Under the pieces are notes generated by a model, which saw only the letters and a program-made list of their open reading frames with translations, was not told where the DNA came from and searched no databases. From assembly GCF_001676875.1 (NCBI RefSeq), contig NZ_JYKA01000007.1, forward strand, positions 158,963 through 222,962: 64,000 nt of DNA, read 5' to 3'. This document shows, in pieces, positions 1 to 12,118 of the stretch. Numbering within the stretch: position 1 is the stretch's first letter; every line of letters starts with the position of its first letter. The position numbers were made by a program, and so were the translations under genes. The stretch comes from Chromobacterium subtsugae. GTDB lineage: Bacteria > Pseudomonadota > Gammaproteobacteria > Burkholderiales > Chromobacteriaceae.

Positions 1-189
1 GTATTCGACCGAGTTGGCGCCGAACGACGACAGCGTCATCGCCAGCGCCCGCTGCATCTGCGGCAGGCTGTCTATGATCAGGAACAGCCGTTTGGCGTAG
101 GGATCGTCGTAAGCGTTGCGCTGGGGGGCGGCCCGCACATGGTGCGTCGGGCCGTTCGGCGCGGCCGGAGGGGGAGTGGATTCGCTCAT
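1..189 (-). CDS. Response-regulator-like protein, N-terminal part
   Basis: The gene reads leftward off the window edge, so only the first 63 residues are visible. After a proline-rich, presumably disordered stretch of about 30 residues comes KRLFLIID, then SLPQMQRALAMTLSSFGA. This resembles the first beta strand, acidic turn and first helix of a two-component receiver domain. Only one of the usual two acidic residues of the turn is visible (IID-S rather than DD). The phosphoacceptor region lies outside the window, so activity and output domain cannot be judged. It lies downstream of uvrD on the same strand with an 85-base gap. The receiver call is an inference from a short segment. Confidence 0.5.
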   Translation of the reverse strand, partial: MSESTPPPAAPNGPTHHVRAAPQRNAYDDPYAKRLFLIIDSLPQMQRALAMTLSSFGANSVEY

Positions 190-274
190 GGGGCTTTCGT
201 CAGCTTGCGGCATGATCCTGTTTCGGTCGGATGGCGTCTCCGGCGGCATGCTCCCTCCCGGCGCCGGGCGCGGC

Positions 275-2416
275 TCAGGCCGGCGTCAGTTTTGCATAAC
301 GCAGATCCAGCCATTTCACCCCGTGTTCGGCGAAGTTGATTTGCAAGCGCACGTCCTCCCCGCTGCCCTCCGCCTGGATCACCACGCCGACGCCGAATTT
401 GGCGTGGCTGACCGACTGGCCGATGTTCAGGCCGTAGGCGTTCGCGGCCTGCAGGCGCGGCGTCCTGGAGGCGGCGCGCGCCGGCATGGGAGACGCGGGT
501 GTTTTCACTGTAGCAGACAGCGAGTGGATCAGTTCCGCCGGAATCTCGTCGATGAAGCGCGACGGGATCGGGTAGCGGCTCTGGCCGTGCAGCATGCGGC
601 TTTGCGCGCTGGACAGGTACAGGCGCTTGCGGGCGCGGGTGACCGCCACGTACATCAGCCGGCGCTCCTCCTGCAGGCCCTTGCCGTCCTGCAGGCTGTT
701 TTCGTGCGGGAATAGGCCTTCTTCCAGGCCGGTGACGAACACCGCGTCGAACTCCAGCCCCTTGGCGGCGTGCACCGTCATCAGCTGCAGCGCCTCGCTG
801 CCGGCGTCGGCCTGGTGCTCGCCCGCTTCCAGGCTGGCGGCGGTGAGGAATTCGGTCAGCGCCTGGCTGGGGTCGTCCGGCAGGAAGCTGGCGGCGGCGT
901 TGACCAGCTCGTCCAGGTTGGCCAGCCGCTCCTCGCCGTCCTTCTTGTCCTGCTCGTACATGTCGCGCAGGCCGCTGCGGTCGATGACCAGGCTGATGGT
1001 TTCGGCCAGGCTGAAGTCGCGGCTCTGTTCGCGCAGGCGTTCGATCAGCAGCACGAACTCGCCTACCTTGGCGGCGGTGCGGCCGCCGCCGCTCTGGCAG
1101 GCGGCCTGCCACAGCGACACGCCCTGCTCGCGGCCGACGGCCTGCAGGCCTTCCACGCTGCGCGCGCCGATGCCGCGCGCCGGCGTGTTGATCACGCGCA
1201 GCAAGGCGTTGTCGTCGTCGGGGTTGGCCACCAGCCTGAGGTAGGCCAGCGCGTGCTTGATTTCCTGGCGTTCGAAGAAGCGCAGGCCGCCGTAGATCCG
1301 GTACGGGATCTGGGCGTTGACCAGCACGTGCTCCATCAGCCGCGATTGGGCGTTGGAGCGGTACAGCACCGCCACGTCGGACAGCGGCAGGCCGTCGCGG
1401 CGCAGCGCCTTGACTTCGTCGACGATGAACTCGGCTTCCTCGCCGTCGCTCATCGCCTGGAAGAAGCGGATCTTTTCGCCTTCGCCGGCGTCGGTCCACA
1501 GGTTTTTGCCCAGCCGGCCGTCGTTCTTTTCGATCAGCGCGTTGGCGGCGTTGAGGATGGTGCCCATCGAGCGGTAGTTCTGCTCCAGCCGCACCGGCTC
1601 GGCCACGTGGAAGTCGGCCAGCAGCGCGCGCATATTGCCGACTTCGGCGCCGCGGAAGGCGTAGATGCTCTGGTCGTCGTCGCCGACGGCGAACAGCGCG
1701 CCGTGCTCGCCGGCCAGCAGTTTCAGCCACGCGTATTGCAGGCGGTTGGTGTCCTGGAATTCGTCTACCAGGATGTGGGCGAAGCGGCTGCTGTAATGGG
1801 CGCGCAGCGCCTCGTTGCGCGACAGCAGTTCGTAGCTTCTGAGCAGCAGCTCGGCGAAGTCCACCACCCCTTCGCGCCGGCATTGGGCGTCGTAGGCGGC
1901 GTACAGCTCCACCAGCTTGGCTTCGTACGGGTTCAGCGCCGGCGGCAGCGCCTCGGCGCGCACGCCGGCTTCCTTGTTGCCGTTGATGAACGACTGCACC
2001 GCGCGCGGCGGGTATTTCTCGTCGGACAGCTCCAGGCTTTTCAGCAGGCGCTTGATCGCGGCCTGCTGGTCGGCGGAGTCGAGGATCTGGAAGGTTTGCG
2101 GCAGGCCGGCGTCGCGGTAGTGGATGCGCAGCAGGCGGTTGCACAGGCCGTGGAAAGTGCCTATCCACATCGTGCGCACATTCACCGGCACCTGGGCCGA
2201 CAGCCGGGTCTGCATTTCGCGCGCGGCCTTGTTGGTGAAAGTCACCGCCAGAATGCCGGCCGGCGAGGTCTGAGCGGTGGACAACAGCCAGGCGATGCGG
2301 GTGGTCAGCACCCGGGTCTTGCCGCTGCCGGCGCCGGCCAGCACCAGCGCGCTCTTGGCGGGCCAGGTGACCGCGCGCAGTTGTTCGGGATTCAGGCCGG
2401 CTAACAGATCGCTCAT
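275..2416 (-). CDS. uvrD: ATP-dependent DNA helicase UvrD (helicase II)
   Basis: Superfamily 1A 3'-5' DNA helicase that unwinds nicked duplexes in mismatch and nucleotide excision repair in the cytoplasm. Of the encoded 713 residues, Walker A is AGAGSGKT (about 27-34), followed by motif Ia around AVTFTNKAA, Walker B VDEFQD (about 217-222) and motif III GDDDQSIYAFRGA. Near the C-terminus are the motif V/VI stretches (LQLMTVHAAKGLEFD and YVAVTRARKRL). Length matches UvrD (about 720). The ATG at 2416 gives the standard N-terminus MSDLLAGLNPEQ; a longer in-frame reading from 2446 adds ten atypical residues and was not chosen. Rep and PcrA are close relatives, but the C-terminal tail (VKFGVGVV-like, KWLDLRYAKL) favours UvrD. 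Confidence 0.95.
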   Translation of the reverse strand: MSDLLAGLNPEQLRAVTWPAKSALVLAGAGSGKTRVLTTRIAWLLSTAQTSPAGILAVTFTNKAAREMQTRLSAQVPVNVRTMWIGTFHGLCNRLLRIHYRDAGLPQTFQILDSADQQAAIKRLLKSLELSDEKYPPRAVQSFINGNKEAGVRAEALPPALNPYEAKLVELYAAYDAQCRREGVVDFAELLLRSYELLSRNEALRAHYSSRFAHILVDEFQDTNRLQYAWLKLLAGEHGALFAVGDDDQSIYAFRGAEVGNMRALLADFHVAEPVRLEQNYRSMGTILNAANALIEKNDGRLGKNLWTDAGEGEKIRFFQAMSDGEEAEFIVDEVKALRRDGLPLSDVAVLYRSNAQSRLMEHVLVNAQIPYRIYGGLRFFERQEIKHALAYLRLVANPDDDNALLRVINTPARGIGARSVEGLQAVGREQGVSLWQAACQSGGGRTAAKVGEFVLLIERLREQSRDFSLAETISLVIDRSGLRDMYEQDKKDGEERLANLDELVNAAASFLPDDPSQALTEFLTAASLEAGEHQADAGSEALQLMTVHAAKGLEFDAVFVTGLEEGLFPHENSLQDGKGLQEERRLMYVAVTRARKRLYLSSAQSRMLHGQSRYPIPSRFIDEIPAELIHSLSATVKTPASPMPARAASRTPRLQAANAYGLNIGQSVSHAKFGVGVVIQAEGSGEDVRLQINFAEHGVKWLDLRYAKLTPA

Positions 2417-2482
2417 GACGGGACGTTTTCGCTGCAAAAACGCCATTTTAGCATGCGTGCCGCCAGGACAAGGCGGAGGGGC

Positions 2483-3244
2483 TTACTCCTGTGCCTGGTA
2501 ATGCGCAAGCATGGTCTTGAGCTTGCCGTTCTTGTGCAATCGATCCACGGCGCGGTTGAGTTCGGCCAGCTTGACCGGCGACTGCGACGACAGCGCGCAC
2601 ATGGTCGGCTGCGACGATACCACTAGCGGGTGCAGCTTGAAGGCGGCGGCTTCCTGCGCATGGGAGCGCGCCCACCAGACATAGATGAACTCAGTGACGA
2701 TGGCGACATCGCTCAGCCGTTTTTCCAGCGATTTGAACATCAGATCGAAGCGGGCCTCGGTGTCCCGCGTGCTGCGGTTGCTAGACCACAGGTATTCCAG
2801 CTCGGGGTAATGGTAGCCGTGCTGGGTGCCGATGCGCTTGCCGGACAAATCGTCGAGCTGGCGGATGGCCGGCATGTTTTTCAGCGACAGCACGCGCTCG
2901 GTCAGCGGGTAAATTTCCCGGCTCCAGTTCAGCCGGGAAGAATTGCTATACCAGTCGGGATTGGCATTGCAGACGATGTCGACCTTGCCGGTTTCAACCG
3001 CGGACTCCACCCGGCGGCGCGCCAGAATGACGAACTGCGGCTTCATCCCCATTTCTTCGGCCAGCAGCATCCCCAGTTCGCGCGCCAGGCCGCCGGTCAG
3101 GGTATTGCCGTCTTCGGATAGCACCGCGATGGGGGCGGCATCGGTATCGGCCACCCCGATGCGCAGCTCGGCGGCCGCCAGCGAAGGAAGCGGCGCCAAC
3201 AGCAACAGGCAGGGAAGCAGCCACTTTTTATGCAAACTGGCCAT
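2483..3244 (-). CDS. Periplasmic solute-binding protein (SBP_bac_3 type)
   Basis: A 253-residue secreted protein. The first 24 or so residues form a signal peptide (HKKWLLPCLLLLAPLPSLAAA), and the mature part starts AELRIGVADTDAAPI, the usual opening of family 3 amino-acid-binding folds. Later SGKRIGTQHGYHYPELE and the C-terminal RLHKNGKLKTMLAHY helix are also typical. No permease or ATPase gene is adjacent. It therefore belongs to the stand-alone secreted SBP_bac_3 proteins found in beta- and gammaproteobacteria, whose ligand and role are mostly unknown. ATG 3244 was chosen because it gives the signal peptide directly; a longer frame exists upstream. It is divergent from metH with about 120 bases between them. 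Confidence 0.8.
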   Translation of the reverse strand: MASLHKKWLLPCLLLLAPLPSLAAAELRIGVADTDAAPIAVLSEDGNTLTGGLARELGMLLAEEMGMKPQFVILARRRVESAVETGKVDIVCNANPDWYSNSSRLNWSREIYPLTERVLSLKNMPAIRQLDDLSGKRIGTQHGYHYPELEYLWSSNRSTRDTEARFDLMFKSLEKRLSDVAIVTEFIYVWWARSHAQEAAAFKLHPLVVSSQPTMCALSSQSPVKLAELNRAVDRLHKNGKLKTMLAHYQAQE

Positions 3245-3363
3245 ATAGATGCTCTCTCTTAATTCTATTACCGGGTGTCTGATGCGCGGGATGCGGATGT
3301 TAAGATGAATCAGGAATACGCCGTAGCCTTGATATCGTTTTAGACAAAATAACTGCAAGCGAC

Positions 3364-7063
<3,700 letters not shown>

Positions 7064-7074
<11 letters not shown>

Positions 7075-7598
7075 GCCGCGCCGCTTACGGGTTGGGTTCT
7101 TGCTGGCCGCGCTGCTGGCCGCCGGCTTGTCGTGGCGGCAGTCCCGGCTGCCCGCCGACTGCTTCTGGCTGAGCCGCGCAGCCTGTCTGGCGCGCCTTGG
7201 CGCCGGCATGGACAAGCAGATTAGCGAGGTTTGGAGCAGCGGCCAGCGGCATGGCAGCGCGCAGTTGCTGCTGGCGCGCGACGGCCGCTACCAGATTTAT
7301 TCGCTGCGGGACGATGTCGACGGCGGCATCGATGTGGCTGAGGCTGGTCGCTGGCAAGAAGTGAACGCCGAACTGACGCTGAGGCCGCTGCTGGGCGGCG
7401 CAGGCGCGGCGCGCTGCGCATCGGCAGTGCCACCAGGGGCGCTATTATCTGGCTCAATTCCCCCATCCGACGGACATGGCGCGCCAAATGCGGGCCTGGG
7501 GTGAGGATCGCTCGGGTTTGCCCCCGGCTCCGCCCAGTGCGAAGCCGGACGCAACAGCGCTGTGGCAGGGCGGCCAGACCAGCGCTTGTCCGATATGA
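7064..7598 (+). pseudogene. Small secreted or membrane protein, apparent frameshift
   Basis: Starts inside the last codons of metH (11-base overlap, different frame). A hydrophobic segment (VGFLLAALLAAGLSW) suggests an export signal or anchor. The starting frame stays open to a TGA at 7502-7504, but its last 40 or so residues look non-coding. Moving to the +1 frame after about 7380-7430 gives QCHQGRYYLAQFPHPTDMAR and on to TGA 7596-7598. This aligns with the next gene at 7665: both have a GRW motif followed by a G-G-rich turn, a lone Cys and a G-x-[YF] strand. I infer a single-base indel, either real or a sequencing error. Function unknown. Confidence 0.5.
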
Positions 7599-7664
7599 CT
7601 CAGGCTGCCGCGCTATTTTTCTTGCTGTGTTCTCTCCGTCCTATTGAAATCGAAAGCCATTTGA

Positions 7665-8159
7665 ATGTCGGGACCAAAAGGCATTTTGCCGAAGGCGGCT
7701 GTCGCCGCCTTGCTCTTCGTTGTTTGCTGCGCGCTGTGTGCCTGCCGGCCGAATGCGCAAGTCCGCAGGGATAGCGTCAATCGTGAAGCTGAAGAACTGA
7801 GCCGCAAACTACCAGAAGAGGGCAGCCAAATCTGGCTGTACTACGGTTTGACGGTGATACAGCAGCGGCTGACGCTGGCCGCCAATGGCTATTACGCTTG
7901 GGAGTCGGCGTCCGATGACGGCGGCGCGCCGCCGCCGGATCGCGATTATGGCCGTTGGCGCGAGGAAAAGGATCAATTGGTATTGGTTTCGCAATTTGAC
8001 GGCGGCGAAACGCGTTTGCAGGCGGGGTGCCGCGATGGCGAGTTTGTCTGGCTATATGGTTATGCCGACGAGGAACCCGCCTGGCATGGCAATGGCGAAC
8101 ACTCCTGTTCGGAAATCCAGCATCCCGCTAAATCCGATAAACCCTTGGCATTCCGATGA
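7665..8159 (+). CDS. Hypothetical secreted protein, paralogue of the preceding gene
   Basis: A 164-residue protein whose N-terminus (AAVAALLFVVCCALCACRP) is a signal or lipoprotein-like segment; LCAC is a poor but possible lipobox. The mature part has a predicted mostly beta body with YGRWREEKDQLVLVSQFDGG and a single Cys in AGCRDGEFVWLYGY. The GRW motif and following strand match the frame-repaired product of 7064-7598, so the two are tandem paralogues. A third small secreted gene follows. I do not recognise the family. Envelope location is likely; nothing indicates an enzymatic role. Confidence 0.6.
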   Translation: MSGPKGILPKAAVAALLFVVCCALCACRPNAQVRRDSVNREAEELSRKLPEEGSQIWLYYGLTVIQQRLTLAANGYYAWESASDDGGAPPPDRDYGRWREEKDQLVLVSQFDGGETRLQAGCRDGEFVWLYGYADEEPAWHGNGEHSCSEIQHPAKSDKPLAFR

Positions 8160-8222
8160 ACGCCATTGAGCCGGGCAGGCGTTCGCTGTATTGGAAGACA
8201 TTGCGATATTGGAGAAAACCGC

Positions 8223-8648
8223 ATGAAGCAACGGATTTGGCTGGTTTGGCTGCTGGGCCTGCCATGGGCGGCGCAGGCGGCGGTGCAGAGCGATACGCGC
8301 TGTTTTGTCGCCGCCAACGGCGGCAAGCCCATCCACCTGCAATTCACGACGGTGGGCGACGCCGATGCCGACTGGACGGCGGCTTATGTGCGCTATGGCA
8401 AGCGCGGCAAAGCGATTACCTTGGTATGGCTGCGCACCGAGCAAGAAGAAATGGCTGAGGGGCGGCCCTATCAATTTACCGACGAATGGCTGGAAATCGT
8501 CGATGGCCGCATCAACGGCCGTTACACGACTATCCATCAGGGCGCCAATTATTACGGCTTTCATTACCGCGGCGCCAATGGCCGCGACATCGATTTCGAC
8601 GAGGATCTGGGCGCGCGCGCCGCATCGCAACACGCATGCAAGTATTAG
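8223..8648 (+). CDS. Hypothetical secreted protein
   Basis: A 141-residue protein with a clear signal peptide (KQRIWLVWLLGLPWAAQAA, cleavage about residue 20) and a compact mature domain. The mature domain has one Cys near its start (DTRCFVAANGGKP) and one at the extreme end (HACKY), which could form a disulfide. The middle is strand-rich (IHLQFTTVGD, KAITLVWLRTE, YYGFHYRGANG). ATG 8223 was preferred to an upstream in-frame start at 8166 because it puts the signal peptide at the N-terminus. Third of a run of small exported proteins after metH. Family not recognised. Confidence 0.65.
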   Translation: MKQRIWLVWLLGLPWAAQAAVQSDTRCFVAANGGKPIHLQFTTVGDADADWTAAYVRYGKRGKAITLVWLRTEQEEMAEGRPYQFTDEWLEIVDGRINGRYTTIHQGANYYGFHYRGANGRDIDFDEDLGARAASQHACKY

Positions 8649-8662
8649 CGCAGGCGCCGGGA

Positions 8663-8700
8663 TGTGGATAACTGCGAAAGCCGCTGGCGGCTGTGGATAA
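8663..8700 (-). promoter_or_regulatory. Pair of perfect DnaA boxes, 29 bases apart
   Basis: TGTGGATAA occurs at 8663-8671 and again at 8692-8700, both being TTATCCACA on the minus strand, in the gap between two convergent genes. Start-to-start spacing is 29 bases, the same as in the pair upstream of hemL. The match to the DnaA consensus is seen directly; binding is inferred. Confidence 0.5.
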
Positions 8701-8741
8701 GCGGCGGGCAAGACCCGGCGCCGGCGCCGGGCCCTGCGCTG

Positions 8742-9152
8742 TTACGGCTTGGGTTTTACGCGTTTTTCGGCGGCTTTGCGAACCTTGTCGCCGTCGAACA
8801 GCACGGCGCCCTGCTTGCGGCCTTCGGCGCTGAACGTCACCCGCAGTTGGCCGTTTTCCAGCTTGGCGGTGGCATTCGTGCCGGGGTTGAAGTCGCCCAG
8901 ATCATATTTCTTGACGCTGCCGCCGCAGTCGCTGCTGACCAGCACCACGTCGCGGTCTTGCAGCGCATAGCTGCTGCCGCCTTGCAGGTAGACGGAGTTG
9001 TCGGAGTCGGAGTAGATGGTTTTCTTGCCCAGGCGCAGCTCGATCCGGTCTTCGTCGGACACCACGCCGTAGCGGGTTTTGATGGTTTCGGCTCCGGCTT
9101 GGTGGCAGACGGCCAACAGGCCCAGCAGCAGGGAGAGCAGAGTCTTTTTCAT
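8742..9152 (-). CDS. Hypothetical secreted protein
   Basis: A 136-residue protein with a standard signal peptide (KKTLLSLLLGLLAVCHQAGA, cleavage about residue 21). The mature part is lysine-rich and probably all-beta: IKTRYGVVSDEDRIELRLG, a YLQGGSSYALQDRDVVLVSS strand pair, and a basic tail KVRKAAEKRVKPKP. No catalytic motif or known domain is evident. It converges with the small secreted gene ending at 8648, and the 93-base gap holds two DnaA boxes. Periplasmic location is likely; function unknown. Confidence 0.65.
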   Translation of the reverse strand: MKKTLLSLLLGLLAVCHQAGAETIKTRYGVVSDEDRIELRLGKKTIYSDSDNSVYLQGGSSYALQDRDVVLVSSDCGGSVKKYDLGDFNPGTNATAKLENGQLRVTFSAEGRKQGAVLFDGDKVRKAAEKRVKPKP

Positions 9153-9255
9153 GGCGGCTTCGCAAATGAGGATATGGCCGCGATTTTGCCATGCGGCGCC
9201 CTGCCATCCAATTTACCTATTCACATTGCCGGATAAATGCTTTTGAGTTATCGGC

Positions 9256-10053
9256 TCAGCTGATCGGCTCCAGGTAGTCCAGATGCGGGATGCGCAGCGC
9301 CATCTCGCGGCGGATGCGGTCGCGCAGCGCTTGCAGTTGCTCCCGCTTGTCGCCGCTGAACAAGCCGGGCGCGGTCCAGAAAACATCGAAACGGACTTCC
9401 CGGCTGGAGACGAAGTGGTAATACAGCTGGGTGCGCGGCTCGCCGCCTATGTATTCGCCGTCGCTCGCCGCCGGGTCGCAGCGCAGGCATTGCAGCTGGA
9501 ACGCTTGCGCCGCCGCGTTGAACGCCTCTATCGCCTTGGCGCGGTCAAGATCGGCGGATTCGGCGCGGCTGCGGATGCCGTATTTCTGATTCAGTTGCGG
9601 CGCCGATGTCGCGACGCAGGCGAGCAAAGCGGCCAGCGCCAAAGGCGGGGTCAGCCAGCGCCGCGCCGCCGGCGCGGACAGTGCCAGCCGCTCGCGGCGC
9701 TCGAAGGCCAGCCGGCACAGCGGCAGCACCGCCAGCGCCAGCAGGTCGCCGTAATCGACGGTGCGGGACAGGGCAAAGGGCAGCCACGCGTTGACGGCGG
9801 CGATGGCGGGGCCGGACAGCGGGCTTTTCCACCACAGCCAGGCCAGCGCGATGGCGGCGCTGGTCGCGGCGAAGCGGCGCGGCCACAGCGCCTGGGCCAG
9901 CAGGCCCGCCAGCGCCAGCCCGGCGAAGTCGGACAGCTTGCCGCTGAGCTAGCCCGGATGGGCGGACTTCAGCCACCAGTCGTTGGCCAGCAGCAGGCAT
10001 AGGGCGATCAGGAAAGGCCAGCCGGCTATCACGGCGGAGATTCGTCGAAGCAT
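9256..10053 (-). pseudogene. Duplicated membrane protein, interrupted by in-frame TAG
   Basis: The reading frame from ATG 10053 to the stop at 9256 is 798 bases, exactly the length of the intact neighbour at 10112-10909, and the two are clearly paralogous (shared GWPFLIALCLLLANDWWLK, LSGKLSDFAG, LALSAPAARRWL, LDYLEPI). At 9949-9951 (minus strand) the codon is TAG where the neighbour has TGG, the Trp of the HPGWLSGK motif. The frame is otherwise open on both sides. The product would stop after about 34 residues. It may be a recent nonsense mutation, since nothing else is degraded, or a base-call error. An internal restart near 9729 could yield the C-terminal part only. Confidence 0.75.
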
Positions 10054-10111
10054 TGGAAAATCCAGATGGGAGAGGCGGCGGCGATAGAGCCAGCTTGGCT
10101 GCGGCCGACGC

Positions 10112-10909
10112 TCAGTTGATCGGTTCCAGGTAGTCCAGGCCGGGGATGCGCTGCGCCATCTGGTAGCGGATGCTGTCGCGCATCGCTTCCAGCCGCTCGC
10201 GCTCGCCGCCGTTGAATACGCAGGGCAACACGGTCCAGATGTCGAAACGCACTTCCTGGTTCGAAGAAAACTGGTAGCGCAGCAGCACGCTGTGTTTGCC
10301 GCCGCCTTCGTAAACGCCCTTGTCCAGCGCTGGATCGCAGCTTTCGCAGCGCAACTGGTATTGCGCCGCCACCGCGTTCAGCGCTTCCACGACCTTGACG
10401 CGGTCCATCCGCGCGGCGCTGGCGCGGCTGCGCACGCCGTACTGCTGGCTGTACGGCACGGCGGACGCGGCGCAGGCCAGCACGGCGGCCAACGCCAGGG
10501 GCGGCGCCAGCCAGCGCCGCGCCGCCGGCGCGGACAGTGCCAGCCTCTTGCGCCGGACGACGGCCAGTCGGCATAGCGGCAGCACCGCCAGCGCCAAGAG
10601 GTCGCTGTAGTCGACGGTGCGGCCGATGCGGTACGGCGCCAGCGCGTTGAAAGTCTCGATCGCGGAGCTGGAGCAGGCGCTTTTCCACCAGAGCCAGGCT
10701 GCCGCCAGGCCGGCGCAGATCTCGCCGAAACGGCGCGGCCAGGCCGCCAGCAGCACGATGCCGGCCAGCGCCAGCCCGGCGAAGTCGGACAGCTTGCCGC
10801 TGAGCCAGCCCGGATGGGCGGCTTTCAGCCACCAGTCGTTGGCCAGCAGCAGGCATAGGGCGATCAGGAAGGGCCAGCCGGAGACGGCGGCGGCGAGGCG
10901 TTTGCGCAT
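10112..10909 (-). CDS. Hypothetical multi-pass membrane protein
   Basis: A 265-residue inner-membrane protein. The first half has about four to five hydrophobic helices, with the motif HPGWLSGKLSDFAGLALAG between the first two; this K-L-S-D-F-A-G stretch occurs in uncharacterised bacterial membrane proteins. A further helix (LAPPLALAAVLACAA) leads into a C-terminal domain outside the bilayer. That domain has a CESCDP cysteine pair and ends LDYLEPIN. Start ATG 10909 gives a short basic N-terminus (MRKRL) before the first helix. It is the intact copy of a tandem pair whose other copy carries a nonsense codon. Function unknown. Confidence 0.7.
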   Translation of the reverse strand: MRKRLAAAVSGWPFLIALCLLLANDWWLKAAHPGWLSGKLSDFAGLALAGIVLLAAWPRRFGEICAGLAAAWLWWKSACSSSAIETFNALAPYRIGRTVDYSDLLALAVLPLCRLAVVRRKRLALSAPAARRWLAPPLALAAVLACAASAVPYSQQYGVRSRASAARMDRVKVVEALNAVAAQYQLRCESCDPALDKGVYEGGGKHSVLLRYQFSSNQEVRFDIWTVLPCVFNGGERERLEAMRDSIRYQMAQRIPGLDYLEPIN

Positions 10910-11038
10910 GGAACAGGCCGGGGAAGGTGGTGGGCGCGACATTTTAACAGCCGCGCGGCCCGGCGGTCCGGAACCCGCTACACTCAGGGTGCGGGCCGGC
11001 GTCGCCCGGCGCCGGGCCGTTTTGGGGGAGGGCGAATC

Positions 11039-11308
11039 ATGGAATGGCTGAACCGCGAAAGCCTGCTTGGCCTGATGGAGGATGTGGAGGCGGAGGACCC
11101 GATAGACTACGCCGATCTGCCGTTCGACGAACGCAATCTGCGCGAATTGATCGTCGATTCGTTGCTGGAGCGCGAGTTGGTGTTCCGCGCCGAGGAGCCG
11201 GACGCCTCGCGGCGGATGCTGGTGTATCTGGCGGCTACCGCGCGGTTGACGCTGGAGAACATGGTGCTGCATGCGCGCCTGCTGCGCGCCGGCCGCGCCG
11301 AAGACTGA
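11039..11308 (+). CDS. Hypothetical small cytoplasmic protein
   Basis: An 89-residue acidic, predicted all-helical protein without signal peptide. The first half is rich in Asp and Glu (LMEDVEAEDPIDYADLPFDERN); the second half forms amphipathic helices (RELIVDSLLERELVF, RMLVYLAATARLTLENMVLH). A purine-rich GGGGGAGGGCG stretch at about 11024-11034 precedes ATG 11039. It is divergent from the membrane-protein pair. Codon use matches the surroundings, which supports a real gene. Family not recognised. Confidence 0.6.
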   Translation: MEWLNRESLLGLMEDVEAEDPIDYADLPFDERNLRELIVDSLLERELVFRAEEPDASRRMLVYLAATARLTLENMVLHARLLRAGRAED

Positions 11309-11480
11309 AACCTGCGCCGCCATTCCAGATTCACGGTCCAATTCAATGGCTTATGACGTATGACGTTTGAGATTGTTATGGTCCGCATGGTCTATTCCGC
11401 GTAGAATCCAGCGCTTGCGCGGCGCAGCAGCTTTAGTCGCCGACGCTGTTTTCCCGGCATATAAACCATAAAGAATCGTG

Positions 11481-11966
11481 ATGAAAAAAATACTCGCGCT
11501 GTCCGCTTGCGCGCTGGCCCTGAGCGGCTGCAGCGCCATGACCACCATGAGCAGCTCCGCGCCCAAGGGCGCGGTTTCCATCTATCAGCGCCAGCAAGTG
11601 ACCACGCTGGATTTGCCCAAGACCGAAACCTATCCCACCACCAGCTTCGGCAACTATGAATTCAAGGCCACCGGCGAAGGCAAGCAGCCGCTGTACGGCT
11701 TGCTGCCGTTGAAGTTCAACGGCGGCTATGTGGCCGCCGACATCCTGTTCTTCGCTCCGGCGCTGTTCTTCAACCTGCGCGAAGTCTACCCGCTGTACGA
11801 TTTCGACTTGGACAAGGGCGTGGTGCGCTACCGCCTGAAGGACACCGACAACTGGACCGAGTACAAGCCGACGCAGCCGGAAGCCGAACGCGCCCGCAGC
11901 CATATCGACTTCGCCGCCTCCCAGCCGGCGGCCGAGGCCGCGCCGGTCAAGACCGGCAGCAACTGA
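11481..11966 (+). CDS. Hypothetical lipoprotein
   Basis: A 161-residue protein with a textbook lipoprotein signal: basic start (MKK), hydrophobic core and lipobox LSGC, so Cys20 or nearby would be acylated. The mature part includes a hydrophobic stretch (GGYVAADILFFAPALFFNL) followed by REVYPLYDFDLDKGVVRYRL, suggesting a membrane-apposed domain. It ends in an alanine-rich tail. ATG 11481 is used; the GTG just before it is in frame but leaves no advantage. A strong terminator follows, so it is probably a single-gene unit. Envelope location is well supported; function unknown. Confidence 0.75.
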   Translation: MKKILALSACALALSGCSAMTTMSSSAPKGAVSIYQRQQVTTLDLPKTETYPTTSFGNYEFKATGEGKQPLYGLLPLKFNGGYVAADILFFAPALFFNLREVYPLYDFDLDKGVVRYRLKDTDNWTEYKPTQPEAERARSHIDFAASQPAAEAAPVKTGSN

Positions 11967-11974
11967 TTCGCCTG

Positions 11975-12014
11975 GCCGGCGGACGTTCCCGCGGAACGGA
12001 CCGCCGGCGGTTTT
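11975..12014 (+). terminator. Rho-independent terminator after the lipoprotein gene
   Basis: A long hairpin begins GCCGGCGGACGTTCC and closes with GGAACG-GA-CCGCCGGC, followed by TTTT at 12011-12014. It lies 9 bases past the stop codon. Confidence 0.8.
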
Positions 12015-12118
12015 CTCCTTTCCCTTCCTCTCCCCGTCTTTCGACATCTCCCGATACACATATGGCATAGCGTCGATTACACTGGCGCATTCCCACCCTC
12101 CCGAGCAAAGGCATTGCC

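Noticed and set aside
770..2404. Open frame of 544 codons opposite uvrD
   Set aside because: Antisense to uvrD with typical shadow composition.
3245..3363. Cobalamin or SAM riboswitch upstream of metH
   Set aside because: The gap is too short for a cobalamin riboswitch, and no B12-box or SAM-type core was recognised.
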